NCBI GenBank assembly: GCA_038405045.1
Contig: JBBZIV010000001.1
Coordinates: 682,001-746,000, forward strand
DNA from: Sporobacter sp038405045
GTDB lineage: Bacteria > Bacillota > Clostridia > Oscillospirales > Oscillospiraceae
DNA: 64,000 nucleotides
Direction: 5' to 3'
The position numbers were made by a program, and so were the translations under genes. Positions 16,476 through 25,210 of this stretch are shown here, one piece after another. Below the pieces are notes generated by a model. The model worked only from the letters and a program-made list of their open reading frames with translations. It was not told where the DNA came from and did not search any database. Numbering within the stretch: the first letter of the stretch is position 1; each line of letters opens with the position of its first letter.

Positions 16476-17407
16476 TTTTCTGTTTCAGTAGAAAGTTCTT
16501 CCGAAATTTCGTCAACAATTGCTAAGAAGTTCTTAATATTAATATTAGTCGTTTTTTCAGGCCAGGAGACGACAATACCTGCTGGAATATCGTTCAAAAC
16601 AAACATCTTAATTTCATTATGTTCAATTTTTGTATAATTGTCAGCGAGAACAACACCGCGGCCTTCCAGTAAATTCATAACAAAAGCATGTGCGTTTGAA
16701 ATATATGTCGATATTTTCGGTGTAAAACCATTTAACCGACATAATGCAATTAATAAATCCATATAATTTGGATTGCTTGAGGGCGAAAGAACAATGAATT
16801 CCTCTGCTGCCAAATCAGAAATCGTCAGCTTATCACGGTAGTACAGTGGATTTGATCTGTGGACAAATATTGAAATATAAGATTTTATATAATCCTTCCA
16901 CAAATAGCCGCTTTTTTCTAGGGTGACCACATCGTGGCGTGCCGTAAAAATAATATCATAGGTGCGTTTTTTTGACTTTTCAATAAGGACACCCATATTA
17001 TCCTCTTCATAATGCAGTGAAACAAATGGGTACCTTTGGCGGAAATTTCGAATCACTTCAACAATCCCGCTTGAATAAATCATCGTGTCCACACTGCCGA
17101 CAGAAATAGATGAAGATAAACCGGTTTGAGCAATGTGCGCTTTTTCAAGTGATGCCTCAACATCGCTGTAAATATGTTTCCAATCCTGATAGAGGAGACG
17201 CCCGGCGGGCGTTAGCGCATTATTAGTCTTATTACGTAAAAAGAGAATAAGGCCTAAATCGCTTTCTAAGCAGGCAATGCTTTTACTGATCATTGACTGT
17301 GAATAATTTAGTTTTTGCGCAGCCGCGTTAAAGCTGCCGTATTCAGCGGCAGTTAGAAATATTTCAATTTGGTTAAAGCTCAAATTTCGAATATTGTAGT
17401 AACGCAT
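16472..17407 (-). CDS. LysR-family transcriptional regulator
   Basis: About 311 residues. The N-terminal winged helix-turn-helix reads FNQIEIFLTAAEYGSFNAA and SQSMISKSIACLESDLG; the rest is a periplasmic-binding-type effector domain. I use the ATG at 17407; the frame is open to a TTG at 17431. Its A+T-rich composition resembles the operon upstream (17.6-20.1 kb) more than the later folate genes. Its likely targets are the methyltransferase genes beside it, by position only. Confidence 0.88.
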   Translation of the reverse strand: MRYYNIRNLSFNQIEIFLTAAEYGSFNAAAQKLNYSQSMISKSIACLESDLGLILFLRNKTNNALTPAGRLLYQDWKHIYSDVEASLEKAHIAQTGLSSSISVGSVDTMIYSSGIVEVIRNFRQRYPFVSLHYEEDNMGVLIEKSKKRTYDIIFTARHDVVTLEKSGYLWKDYIKSYISIFVHRSNPLYYRDKLTISDLAAEEFIVLSPSSNPNYMDLLIALCRLNGFTPKISTYISNAHAFVMNLLEGRGVVLADNYTKIEHNEIKMFVLNDIPAGIVVSWPEKTTNINIKNFLAIVDEISEELSTETEK

Positions 17408-17482
17408 CTGCTTTCGACCCCATAAGCCCAAATTTTTATTAAATGGCGACCTTACAAGCAGTGAACCGTCTATTTTGCTTCA

Positions 17483-17512
17483 ATAATAACACACATCACA
17501 CTTGTTAACAAG
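17483..17512 (-). promoter_or_regulatory. LysR promoter overlapped by a 12-bp palindrome
   Basis: On the minus strand, TTGTTA (17511-17506), a 17-bp spacer and TATTAT (17488-17483). The perfect palindrome CTTGTTAACAAG (17501-17512) covers the -35, a plausible autoregulatory site. Confidence 0.5.
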
Positions 17513-17525
17513 CATTACCAGACAA

Positions 17526-17549
17526 AACCCGTGCTTAAAAGCACGGGTT
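17526..17549 (-). terminator. Terminator of the UroD-like / methyltransferase / corrinoid operon
   Basis: AACCCGTGC/GCACGGGTT stem (17526-17534 with 17541-17549), followed on the minus strand by a short T-run. Confidence 0.7.
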
Positions 17550-17570
17550 ATTGTTTCTTTTTTTAACTGA

Positions 17571-18206
17571 CTATTTCAATAGTTCAACGGCTTTAGCAGC
17601 AGCCGAGCCAGCATCCAACGTGTAGGCGTCAGCACCGATTTCATCGGCAAAAGCCTGTGTAATTGGCGCTCCACCGACCATGATTTTAACTTGATTTTTA
17701 CAACCTGCGTCGATCATCACTTTTACGGTGTTTCTAAGTGACTCCATTGTCGTCGTCAGTAACGCGGAAGCGCCGACGACTTTACAGTCAGGATTTGCTT
17801 TTATTGCTTCAACAAATTTTTCAGGAGCTACATCAACACCTAAGTCAATAACCTCGAAGCCTGCCGATTCAATCATCAGTGCCACAAGATTTTTTCCAAT
17901 ATCATGCAGGAAGCCGGCTACCGTGCCGATGATATACTTGCCATGTGTTGCGCCGGTTTCACCGGACAGGTGCGGTCGGAGGACGTCAACGCCTTTTTTC
18001 ATTGTCTTAGCAGCAGCGAGCATCTCTGGAACAAATATTTCGTTTGCCTGAAATTTCGCGCCGACGATGCTCATAGCTCCGATCATGCCTTCATTCAAAA
18101 TGTCATTAGGGTTCTCACCGGCTGCCAGCGCTTGAGAAACGAGGTCTTCGATTAATTTTGATTTTCCAGTTTCAACAGTATTGGCAATATCTTTGATTTT
18201 TGACAT
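17571..18206 (-). CDS. Corrinoid methyl-carrier protein with altered cobalt-ligand motif
   Basis: 211 residues, same two-domain layout as the 20.6 kb paralog, which it matches over its whole length. The B12 motif is unusual: GFLHDIGKN at residues 98-106, where the family has GDLHDIGKN. Phe99 replaces the Asp of DxHxxG, while His101 and Gly104 are kept. In methionine synthase the equivalent Asp tunes the His-cobalt bond (family knowledge). The codon is TTC, two changes away from any Asp codon, so a single read error is unlikely. Third gene of the operon with the methyltransferases at 18.2-20.1 kb. Confidence 0.88.
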   Translation of the reverse strand: MSKIKDIANTVETGKSKLIEDLVSQALAAGENPNDILNEGMIGAMSIVGAKFQANEIFVPEMLAAAKTMKKGVDVLRPHLSGETGATHGKYIIGTVAGFLHDIGKNLVALMIESAGFEVIDLGVDVAPEKFVEAIKANPDCKVVGASALLTTTMESLRNTVKVMIDAGCKNQVKIMVGGAPITQAFADEIGADAYTLDAGSAAAKAVELLK

Positions 18207-18244
18207 AATAAATCCCTCTCATATATTAAATTATTTTGAAAACT

Positions 18245-19045
18245 TTACTTCTTTCGTCCAAAAATTCCTTGTCTAAAAGCATTGATGTAGGCCATGCACA
18301 TCTCATCCATACCAAGCATGGCTTCCGTTGCAAAAATAACGCCCATGAGATCTTCATTTAATGGGTCAAGCACTGCACTGTCCATCCCGGCATTCATTGC
18401 GAGTACAGCAAATGCCATATTGACGAGTTTGCGGGCTGGCAAATTAAATGAAATGTTAGAAACAGCCCCTGAAATGTGAACCAAAGGATAATTTCGTTTA
18501 ATGTATGACATGACTTCAATAACCATAGCAATGCCGTCTTCCGATGTGCAAAGCATTTCAACAAGCGGGTCAACGTGAATGCGGCTGTCTGCAATATCAA
18601 ACTGCCGAGCTTTTGCCATGATATTTTCAAAAACTTCAATTCGTTTGGCAGCAGACTTTGGAATTCCGGTGTCATCGCACAAAAGCGCCATGATATCCCA
18701 AGACGTCTTTGAAAGGATGGGGAAGGCAATATCGATTTTATCGCCTTCACCTGAAACGGAATTAAACAAACCGGGTTTATTGCAAAACTTCATTGCCTCA
18801 AGGCAAACACGTACGTCAGGACTGTCAACGGAAATCGGGGTTTCAGTCACTTCCTGAATCAAGTCAATCATCCATCGAAGGGTTTCGATCTCTTTTTCCT
18901 TTACTGAAGCGCAAGCATCAATAAAGGTTGCTCCTGCTTCTGTTTGTTTTTTTGCGAAATCTCGTATATAATTTGCATTACGTTCGGCAATTGCCTTTGC
19001 GCAGGACGGGATTGATCCATTTAGCTTTTCTGCAATAATAATCAT
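18245..19045 (-). CDS. Methyltetrahydrofolate:corrinoid methyltransferase-type protein
   Basis: 266 residues forming a pterin-binding TIM barrel. It begins IIIAEKLNGSIPSCAKAI, followed by ISVDSPD, the FNSVSGEGDK strand and DPLVEMLCTSEDG, as in AcsE and MtgA, and shares the fold of dihydropteroate synthase and MetH. It should move methyl groups between the corrinoid protein and tetrahydrofolate. It is paralogous to the 20982-21788 gene but more A+T-rich. It lies between the UroD-like gene and the corrinoid gene, completing a three-component methyl transfer system. Confidence 0.85.
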   Translation of the reverse strand: MIIIAEKLNGSIPSCAKAIAERNANYIRDFAKKQTEAGATFIDACASVKEKEIETLRWMIDLIQEVTETPISVDSPDVRVCLEAMKFCNKPGLFNSVSGEGDKIDIAFPILSKTSWDIMALLCDDTGIPKSAAKRIEVFENIMAKARQFDIADSRIHVDPLVEMLCTSEDGIAMVIEVMSYIKRNYPLVHISGAVSNISFNLPARKLVNMAFAVLAMNAGMDSAVLDPLNEDLMGVIFATEAMLGMDEMCMAYINAFRQGIFGRKK

Positions 19046-19132
19046 GAAAATGCTCCCTTATTTCTGAAAATCATCATGCCAAGGGTCATAATAGTACCGA
19101 TGTAAATCGAAAAGTGTGATGTTCTATGCTTA

Positions 19133-20116
19133 TTAAGTAACGTTTTTATAATACTCGTCCAGAATAATGCCCATTTTCTGACCAGGCGCGTATGCTTCCG
19201 GCATATAAAGCGCAACCGTTGCGCCAAATATGATGTAGCCGCCCATTGGCCCATATTCACGAATACAGCGCCTGACCTCGGCGCGAAGCTGCTCTTCCGT
19301 AACCCCTGGATAGTCGACAACACCCTGTATATCAAGGCCGCCCATTATCGCAATGTCAGGATAACGCTTTTTCATGGCAACAAGGTCATTGCAGGGCTGT
19401 CCGGGATCAAAACGGCGAATTCCAATTTTATAAAAATTGTCCAGTAAAAGCTCTTGCATGCCGCAGCAGTGCATTTTGAATTTCATTCCTGTTGTGCCAA
19501 CAAAATCGACAATACGTTTAAGGTGTGGTGCAAAAAGCTTATCGAACGTCGCTGGGGAAACGAAAAGGCCGAGTCGGTGTGCATAGTCATCAAGAAAAAT
19601 GTAATAATCAGGTTTGTAGTACTGATCAATTTTCTCCGCTATAGCAATATACATGTCGGCAACGGCACCCATAAGATCATAGACTGCCTCCGGTTCTTCA
19701 ATAATTGCAACCATAGCCTCCTCGAAGCCCATTAAGAAATGAAGTCTTTCAAATATCCCATTGCCGTGATAATAGTCCATGACCTTATTTTCTCTGTCAA
19801 TATTGAAAAACATCATGTCATTTGCAGCCGCAGTCTCCCAATCGATTTTTTCTATATCAGGAAACTTAACTTGCTCACGCCATTTTGTGATATCAGTTAG
19901 AACATGGGGTTTATCGGCTGTCGGTGAAAACATCCAGCCTGTATCTTCTGTCGCCGTCCAGTGGACGCCAAACCAGTCATACCCTTCGGTTAGGCCAAGA
20001 GTGGGAATGTTTTTTACGGCTGATGATAGAATTAATTGTGCTGCTGTCCAAAAACACGGTGTTTTTTCAGGCATTTTACCGTCGAATGCTAAGATAATAT
20101 TTTCTTTTTCAGTCAT
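19133..20116 (-). CDS. Uroporphyrinogen decarboxylase-family methyltransferase (substrate:corrinoid or related)
   Basis: About 327 residues with the UroD fold. The zinc-type motif MHCCGMQ (His near residue 216) and GGLDIQGVVDYPG resemble MtaA/MtbA-type cobamide methyltransferases rather than true HemE. The ATG at 20116 is chosen because homology starts there and a purine-rich AAAGG lies about 11 bases upstream; the open frame reaches 20377 but crosses a terminator. With a corrinoid protein and a methyl-THF methyltransferase in the same operon, it is the likely substrate-entry methyltransferase. The methyl donor (methoxylated aromatic, methylamine or other) cannot be read from sequence. Confidence 0.78.
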   Translation of the reverse strand: MTEKENIILAFDGKMPEKTPCFWTAAQLILSSAVKNIPTLGLTEGYDWFGVHWTATEDTGWMFSPTADKPHVLTDITKWREQVKFPDIEKIDWETAAANDMMFFNIDRENKVMDYYHGNGIFERLHFLMGFEEAMVAIIEEPEAVYDLMGAVADMYIAIAEKIDQYYKPDYYIFLDDYAHRLGLFVSPATFDKLFAPHLKRIVDFVGTTGMKFKMHCCGMQELLLDNFYKIGIRRFDPGQPCNDLVAMKKRYPDIAIMGGLDIQGVVDYPGVTEEQLRAEVRRCIREYGPMGGYIIFGATVALYMPEAYAPGQKMGIILDEYYKNVT

Positions 20117-20165
20117 GATGACAGCGCCTTTCTCATATTTATTTTCGATTTGCAAATCTGAGAAA

Positions 20166-20194
20166 AGTCTAACATAAGGGCAAATGTCTGTAAA
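20166..20194 (-). promoter_or_regulatory. Promoter of the UroD-like operon
   Basis: On the minus strand, TTTACA (20194-20189), a 17-bp spacer and TAGACT (20171-20166), downstream of the previous operon's terminator. Confidence 0.55.
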
Positions 20195-20249
20195 ACAACT
20201 ATAAGGAATAAGGTTATTACTGTTTGAAATAGCTTTGAAAAAAGCAGAA

Positions 20250-20275
20250 AAAGCCCGGGCGTAAAGCCCGGGCTT
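20250..20275 (-). terminator. Terminator of the metF...corrinoid operon
   Basis: An 11-bp stem (20250-20260 with 20265-20275), GC-rich core, followed on the minus strand by T-rich sequence. Its core is the same GCCCGGGC as in the 16.45 kb terminator. Confidence 0.85.
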
Positions 20276-20294
20276 TCTTATTATCAAATTCAGA

Positions 20295-20933
20295 TCACCC
20301 GCAGACGAGTTCCAGCGCTTTTGTAGCAGCTGTGGCGGCGTCCGGCGTATACGCATCGGCACCGATTTCGTCGGCAAACGCCTGGGTGATAGGCGCCCCG
20401 CCGACCATGATTTTTACCTGGTCTTTACAACCGGCGTCAATCATTGCCTGAACAGTATGTCGAAGCGAATCCATCGTTGTCGTCAAGAGCGCTGAAGCGC
20501 CGACAACTTTGCAGTCGGGATTTTCCCGAACCGCTTCGACAAATTTTTCTGCCGGAACATCGACGCCAAGGTCGATCACTTCAAAACCGGCCGATTCAAT
20601 GAGAAGCGCGACAAGGTTCTTACCAATGTCATGGAGATCACCGGCTACCGTTCCGATGATGTATTTGCCGTGCTTGGCACCTGTTCCGGCGGCGAGGAAC
20701 GGCTTTAATATCTCAACGCCTTTTTTCATCGTTTTAGCGGCAACAAGCATTTCAGGTACAAAGATTTCGTTTGCTTGAAACTTCGCGCCGACAATGCCCA
20801 TGGCGTCTATCATGCCTTCATTGAGAATTGTATTCGGGTCATCACCATCAGCCAGCGCTTCCTGAACGATGCCTTCGATCAGCTTGACCTTCCCTAATTC
20901 GACGGCATTGGCGACATCTTTGATTTTTGACAT
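20295..20933 (-). CDS. Corrinoid methyl-carrier protein
   Basis: 212 residues with the helical cap and B12 domain. The intact motif GDLHDIGKN (Asp99, His101, Gly104), GASALLTTTM and GGAPITQAF are present. It is the last gene of the folate operon and directly follows its methyltransferase. With MetF-generated methyl-THF and that methyltransferase it could feed methyl groups into, or drain them from, the Wood-Ljungdahl methyl branch. It is close to the 17.6 kb paralog in sequence but clearly richer in G+C at third positions. Confidence 0.9.
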   Translation of the reverse strand: MSKIKDVANAVELGKVKLIEGIVQEALADGDDPNTILNEGMIDAMGIVGAKFQANEIFVPEMLVAAKTMKKGVEILKPFLAAGTGAKHGKYIIGTVAGDLHDIGKNLVALLIESAGFEVIDLGVDVPAEKFVEAVRENPDCKVVGASALLTTTMDSLRHTVQAMIDAGCKDQVKIMVGGAPITQAFADEIGADAYTPDAATAATKALELVCG

Positions 20934-20981
20934 GCGAAAATTCCTCCTGTCAAATAGTGTGTTCAGTATGTTGAAACGGCG

Positions 20982-21788
20982 TCACGGTTTGTTTTTTTGA
21001 CCAAAGAGGCCTTGACGATATGCACCAATAAAATCAAGGCACATTTCGTCATTTCCGAGAAGAGCTTCCGTCGCAAAAATCATGCCCATCAAGTCCTGAT
21101 TTAACGGGTCAAGAACGGCACTGTCCATTCCCGCGTTCATCGCCAAAACAGTAAATGCCTGGTTTATGAGTCTGCGTGCAGGGAGATTGAAGGAAATATT
21201 CGAAACAGCGCCGGACAGATGTACGGTGGGATACGTCTTTTTTATATGTGTCATGACCTCGCAGACCATGGCAATGCCGTCTTCCGACGTGCAAAGCATT
21301 TCAATCAGCGGGTCGATGTGAATTTTTGACGGGTCAATGCCGAAGCTTTCGGCTTTTTTCATGATTTGCTCAAAAACGTCAATGCGTTTTTGGGCTGTGC
21401 GCGGGATTCCTGTGTCGTCGCACAAAAGTGCCATGACGTTCCAGTCCGTCCCGGCGATGGCAGGGAAGACGACGTCAATTTTATCGCCCTCTCCGGAAAC
21501 GGAGTTGATAAGGCCAGGCGTTTTGCAAAACTGCATCGCGCTCATACACGTGCGCGCATCGGGGCTGTCAACGGATATGGGCGTATCCGTCTCGTTTTGG
21601 ATAAGGTCAATCATCCACCGAAGTGTCTCAAGCTCGTTTTCCTTGACGGCTGCGCAAACATCGATGTAAGCCGCCCCGGCGGCCGCCTGCATCGCGGCAA
21701 GAGTCCGGATGTAGGCGGCGTCACGGTCGGCGATTGCCTTGGCACACGACGGTATGGAACCGTTGAGTTTTTCGGCAATAATAATCAT
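20982..21788 (-). CDS. Methyltetrahydrofolate:corrinoid methyltransferase-type protein
   Basis: 268 residues, paralogous over its full length to the 18245-19045 gene. The IIIAEKLNGSIPSCAKAI start, ISVDSPD, INSVSGEGDK and DPLIEMLCTSEDG signatures are all kept. It is placed 5 bases after folD with no strong ribosome binding site of its own, so probably coupled. It transfers methyl between methyl-THF and the adjacent corrinoid protein (family knowledge). Direction in the cell is not determined by sequence. Confidence 0.87.
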   Translation of the reverse strand: MIIIAEKLNGSIPSCAKAIADRDAAYIRTLAAMQAAAGAAYIDVCAAVKENELETLRWMIDLIQNETDTPISVDSPDARTCMSAMQFCKTPGLINSVSGEGDKIDVVFPAIAGTDWNVMALLCDDTGIPRTAQKRIDVFEQIMKKAESFGIDPSKIHIDPLIEMLCTSEDGIAMVCEVMTHIKKTYPTVHLSGAVSNISFNLPARRLINQAFTVLAMNAGMDSAVLDPLNQDLMGMIFATEALLGNDEMCLDFIGAYRQGLFGQKNKP

Positions 21789-21793
21789 ATCGC

Positions 21794-22642
21794 TTAAAGA
21801 GATTTCTTCGCGGCTTCGACAACGTGGGAAACGAGAACGGACGTTGTGACCGTTCCGACACCGCCGGGAACCGGCGTTACAGCGCCGACGATGGACTCGG
21901 CGTCGTCAAACTTCACGTCACCGCAAAGCTTGAAGTCTTCCGTCATATTGATGCCGACGTCGACAACAACCTGACCGGGTGCGAGATATTCCTTCGTCAC
22001 GGCATTGGCTTTGCCGGCGGCGACGATGAGGATTTCGGCGGTGCGGGCAACAGCCGGCATATCAACAGTCTTTGTGTGGCAGACCGTGACGGTTGCGTTT
22101 TTGCCCATAAGCATGATGGCGGCCGGTTTGCCGACAACAAGGCTGCGGCCGATCACAACGGCGCGCTTGCCCTTACAGTCGATTTTGTAGAAATCGAGGA
22201 TTTCCATGCAGGCCTGCGCAGTGCAAGGTGCAAAGCCATTGCCGTTACCGGTGAAGACGCCTGCCAGCGACCCGTCGGTAATACCGTCTATGTCCTTTTC
22301 GGGCTTGAGGGCCTGACGGACGGCTTCCTCGTCCAGATGCTTCGGCAGGGGGCGGAAGATGAGAACGCCGTGGACGTTCTTATCGTTGTTGAGCGCTTCA
22401 ACATTCTGCATGAGCACGTCCTGCGTGACGTCGGCCGGGAGGACAACGTTCTTGACAGCAACGCCGACGGTATCGCAGCGTTTCATCGCGCCCTTTTCGT
22501 AGGAAATGTCGTCATCTCTCTCGCCGACGCGCAGAATCGCCAGCGTCGGTGTGACGCCCTTTTCCTTTAAGACGGCGATTTCAGCCGTCATTTTTTCGTT
22601 CATCGCGGCGACAACTGCCGCGCCTTTTAATACTTCAGCCAT
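21794..22642 (-). CDS. folD: Bifunctional methylene-THF dehydrogenase / methenyl-THF cyclohydrolase
   Basis: 282 residues. Catalytic Tyr-Lys region SYEKGAMKRC, the VHGVLIFRPLP motif, DIDGITDGSL, the NADP-binding VIGRSLVVGKP and the C-terminal VTPVPGGVGTVTTSVL are all visible. It interconverts methylene-, methenyl- and formyl-THF. It sits in a complete methyl-branch cluster: fhs, fchA, folD and metF. Since fchA also encodes a cyclohydrolase, FolD may mainly serve as the dehydrogenase here (inference). GGAG lies 8 bases before the ATG. Confidence 0.95.
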   Translation of the reverse strand: MAEVLKGAAVVAAMNEKMTAEIAVLKEKGVTPTLAILRVGERDDDISYEKGAMKRCDTVGVAVKNVVLPADVTQDVLMQNVEALNNDKNVHGVLIFRPLPKHLDEEAVRQALKPEKDIDGITDGSLAGVFTGNGNGFAPCTAQACMEILDFYKIDCKGKRAVVIGRSLVVGKPAAIMLMGKNATVTVCHTKTVDMPAVARTAEILIVAAGKANAVTKEYLAPGQVVVDVGINMTEDFKLCGDVKFDDAESIVGAVTPVPGGVGTVTTSVLVSHVVEAAKKSL

Positions 22643-22653
22643 TTATTGATCTC

Positions 22654-23271
22654 CTATCTGAGACGTTTGATGACGGAATCATAGATCGCGTCAGCCTGCG
22701 CACAGTACTTTGTGAGGAGCGCGTCAGCTTCATTTTCGATCTCGGCGGCGTGCGCCTTATCCATCATCGATTTTGTGTTGATGAAGACGTTGAGGCTGGC
22801 ACCCATCAGAGCCGATTTGCAGAAGACAACGCCGACACCAACGTCGGAGAGCGCAAGGGCAGAGCCCTTTGCGGCAAGCTCTTCATGGAGCTCAATGGCT
22901 TTGCAGCAGGCGCGCATGATGTCCATCGGAACGGAGCAGGCGGCCTTGAGTGCGTCTTCCATGATCTTATCTCTGTTCGGGTCGTCCTTGGGAATGCCGT
23001 AAGCTTTGGACAGGGGCTCGAAAACGACAGCGTCCTCATCGACGAGCTTCAGAAGGTCTTTCTGGAGCGCGGCAGCCTTATCCATGATTTTGAGGATATC
23101 GGCTTCGACATCGGCATACTTTTTCTTCCCGACCGTCAGATTGCCGACCATGGAACCGAGCGCGGTGCCGATGGCGCCGACAAGGGCGGATGCGCCGCCG
23201 CCGCCCGGAACGGGAGCTTTTGACGCGAGCACTTCAACAAATTCGTTGCAGCTTACTGTAACAAAAGACAT
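22654..23271 (-). CDS. fchA: Methenyltetrahydrofolate cyclohydrolase (FTCD_C family)
   Basis: About 205 helical residues of the formiminotransferase-cyclodeaminase C-terminal family: FVEVLASKAPVPGGGGASALVGAIG at the N-terminus, then LVDEDAVVFEPLSKAY. It converts methenyl-THF to formyl-THF or the reverse. The second of two close ATGs (23271) is preferred, since AAAGGAG is only 1 base from the first (23277) but 7 from the second. Middle gene of the folate operon. Confidence 0.92.
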   Translation of the reverse strand: MSFVTVSCNEFVEVLASKAPVPGGGGASALVGAIGTALGSMVGNLTVGKKKYADVEADILKIMDKAAALQKDLLKLVDEDAVVFEPLSKAYGIPKDDPNRDKIMEDALKAACSVPMDIMRACCKAIELHEELAAKGSALALSDVGVGVVFCKSALMGASLNVFINTKSMMDKAHAAEIENEADALLTKYCAQADAIYDSVIKRLR

Positions 23272-23320
23272 AGTCATTCTCCTTTATTTTTCGCGGCTTG
23301 AGAGCACGCGATGGATGGGG

Positions 23321-23352
23321 CTATGCCGCCAATTCAAAGAATGGCGGCATAG
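23321..23352. repeat. Intergenic hairpin between fhs and fchA
   Basis: An 11-bp perfect stem, CTATGCCGCCA (23321-23331) with TGGCGGCATAG (23342-23352), 10-base loop and no T-run. It may be an RNA processing or stability element within the operon. Confidence 0.45.
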
Positions 23353-23382
23353 CGGCATAGACGAAGAGAATAGTTGTGATGT

Positions 23383-25143
23383 TTAGAAGAGACCAGAAAC
23401 CTTGCCTGTTTCGACATCAACGTCGATACGGCGGTATGCCGGGTCAGAGCCTGTGCCGGGCATCATGCTGATCGTACCGGCCATCGGGCAGAGGAATTTC
23501 GCGCCGCCGTACTCGAGAATGTCGCGGATCGGCAGACGCCAATTCGTCGGCACACCCTTGAGCGTCGGGTCAGAGGAGAGGGACAGGTGGGTTTTAACCA
23601 TCATTGTCGCGTAGTCGGCATACTTCGGATCCTTCTCGAAGCGCTCAGCCTTCTCGAGAGCAAGCGGTGCCCAATCAACGCCGTCGGCGCCGTAGATTTC
23701 CTTGGCAATTGTCTCAACACGCTGACGCAGCGGCATCTCAAGCGGATAGAGGTATTTGAAATCGACGGGCTCTTCGCAGGCTTCGACAACAAGGTTGGCG
23801 AGCTCGACTGCGCCTTCGCCGCCAAACTGCCAATGCTCGGAGAGCGCGCAGCGGACGTTCTTCTCAGCGCAGAGCTTCTTGATGAGAGCGACTTCCTCGT
23901 CTGTATCGGTGTAGAACTTGTTGATGCAGACGACGGGCTTGATGCCGGACTTGACAACGTTCTTGACGTGGTGGAAGAGGTTGGCGCAGCCCTTCTCGAG
24001 GAGCTCGAGGTTCTGCTGCGTGTATTCGGCGGGGAGGGGACGTCCCGGAACGACGGCCGGGCCGCCGCCGTGCATCTTCAGGGCGCGGATTGTTGCCACG
24101 ATGATGGAGACGTTGGGCTTCAGGCCGGACAGGCGGCACTTAACGTTCCAGAACTTCTCGAAGCCGATGTCGGCAGCGAAGCCGGACTCTGTGACATAGT
24201 AATCCCACAGCTTCAGGCCGAGGCGCTCGCCGATGATGGAGGACTGGCCGATGGCGATGTTCGCAAACGGGCCAGCATGGACGAGGCAGGGCTGATGCTC
24301 GATCGTGTAGCAGAGTGTGGGGTTAATGGTGTTACGCATCCAGGCGCACATAGCACCGTCGACCTCGAGGTCGCGGGCTGTGACAGGCGCGCCGCTCTTG
24401 CTGTAAGCAAGCACGATGTTGGAAATACGCTCACGAAGGTCTTTGAGGTCACGGGCAATGGCAAGAATAGCCATCAGCTCGGAGCCGACAGCAACGCCGA
24501 ACTTGGAGTTGACTTCAAAACCATCGTTCTTTGTTGCGCCCATGCCGATGCGGATGTTGCGGAGACCCTGTGCGCAGAAGTCGATAACCCAGCCGAACTC
24601 AATGCGATCGGGATCGATGTCGAGTCTCTTGAGGCCACGCTTGGCGAGCTCTTCATCGGTATAGTTGCGCTCGTGCTGCATACGGGCGTTGAGAGCGACC
24701 ATGCCGAGGTTGTGGGCGTTCATGATGTCGTTGATATCGCCGGTGAGGCCGAGGGAGAACTCGGTCATCGGGATCAGGAGGGCGTTGCCGCCGCCGGCCG
24801 CCGTACCCTTAACGTTCATCGTGGGGGCGCCGGAGGGCTGACGCAGGCAGCCGCCGACGTTCTTGCCGATCTTGCCGAGGCCTTCGATGATACCGAGGGA
24901 GGTTGTGGACTTGCCTTCGCCGAGCGGTGTCGGGGTGATGGCTGTGACTTCGATGAGTTTGCCGTCCGGCTTATCCTTGAGGCGCTTCATGATTTTGATG
25001 AAGTCGAGCTTCGGTGTCTTTCCGTAGGGGATGATTTCTTCGGGGAGAAGGCCCATCTTCTCACGGAAATATTCGACGCCGGGTAAGTTTTTCTCTGCGT
25101 CTTCAGCAATTTGCCAGTCTTTGTATTCTCTGGGGTCAAGCAT
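23383..25143 (-). CDS. fhs: Formate-tetrahydrofolate ligase
   Basis: About 586 residues. It condenses formate, ATP and THF to formyl-THF, the entry step of the methyl branch. The ATP site TPTPLGEGKSTTS lies near residue 65, followed by the GCLRQPSGAPTMNVKG and LGLTGDINDI segments; the C-terminus reads MPGTGSDPAYRRIDVD. The ATG at 25143 follows GGAGGACTTAA; the frame is open upstream to 25260 but overlaps metF. G+C-rich codons suggest high expression. A shadow ORF on the opposite strand is an artefact of this codon bias. Confidence 0.96.
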   Translation of the reverse strand: MLDPREYKDWQIAEDAEKNLPGVEYFREKMGLLPEEIIPYGKTPKLDFIKIMKRLKDKPDGKLIEVTAITPTPLGEGKSTTSLGIIEGLGKIGKNVGGCLRQPSGAPTMNVKGTAAGGGNALLIPMTEFSLGLTGDINDIMNAHNLGMVALNARMQHERNYTDEELAKRGLKRLDIDPDRIEFGWVIDFCAQGLRNIRIGMGATKNDGFEVNSKFGVAVGSELMAILAIARDLKDLRERISNIVLAYSKSGAPVTARDLEVDGAMCAWMRNTINPTLCYTIEHQPCLVHAGPFANIAIGQSSIIGERLGLKLWDYYVTESGFAADIGFEKFWNVKCRLSGLKPNVSIIVATIRALKMHGGGPAVVPGRPLPAEYTQQNLELLEKGCANLFHHVKNVVKSGIKPVVCINKFYTDTDEEVALIKKLCAEKNVRCALSEHWQFGGEGAVELANLVVEACEEPVDFKYLYPLEMPLRQRVETIAKEIYGADGVDWAPLALEKAERFEKDPKYADYATMMVKTHLSLSSDPTLKGVPTNWRLPIRDILEYGGAKFLCPMAGTISMMPGTGSDPAYRRIDVDVETGKVSGLF

Positions 25144-25210
25144 GTTTAAGTCCTCCTTAAAAATGTTTATATATAAGCTGAAATGCTTATCTACCAAATT
25201 AATGCGATGT

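Noticed and set aside
19133..20377. Longer start of the UroD-like gene at 20377
   Set aside because: That extension runs through a terminator and promoter; homology and a ribosome binding site support 20116.
23587..25086. 499-codon open frame opposite fhs
   Set aside because: The fhs frame has full family homology; the antisense frame comes from its strong G/C third-position bias. The same applies to 21824-22570 opposite folD.
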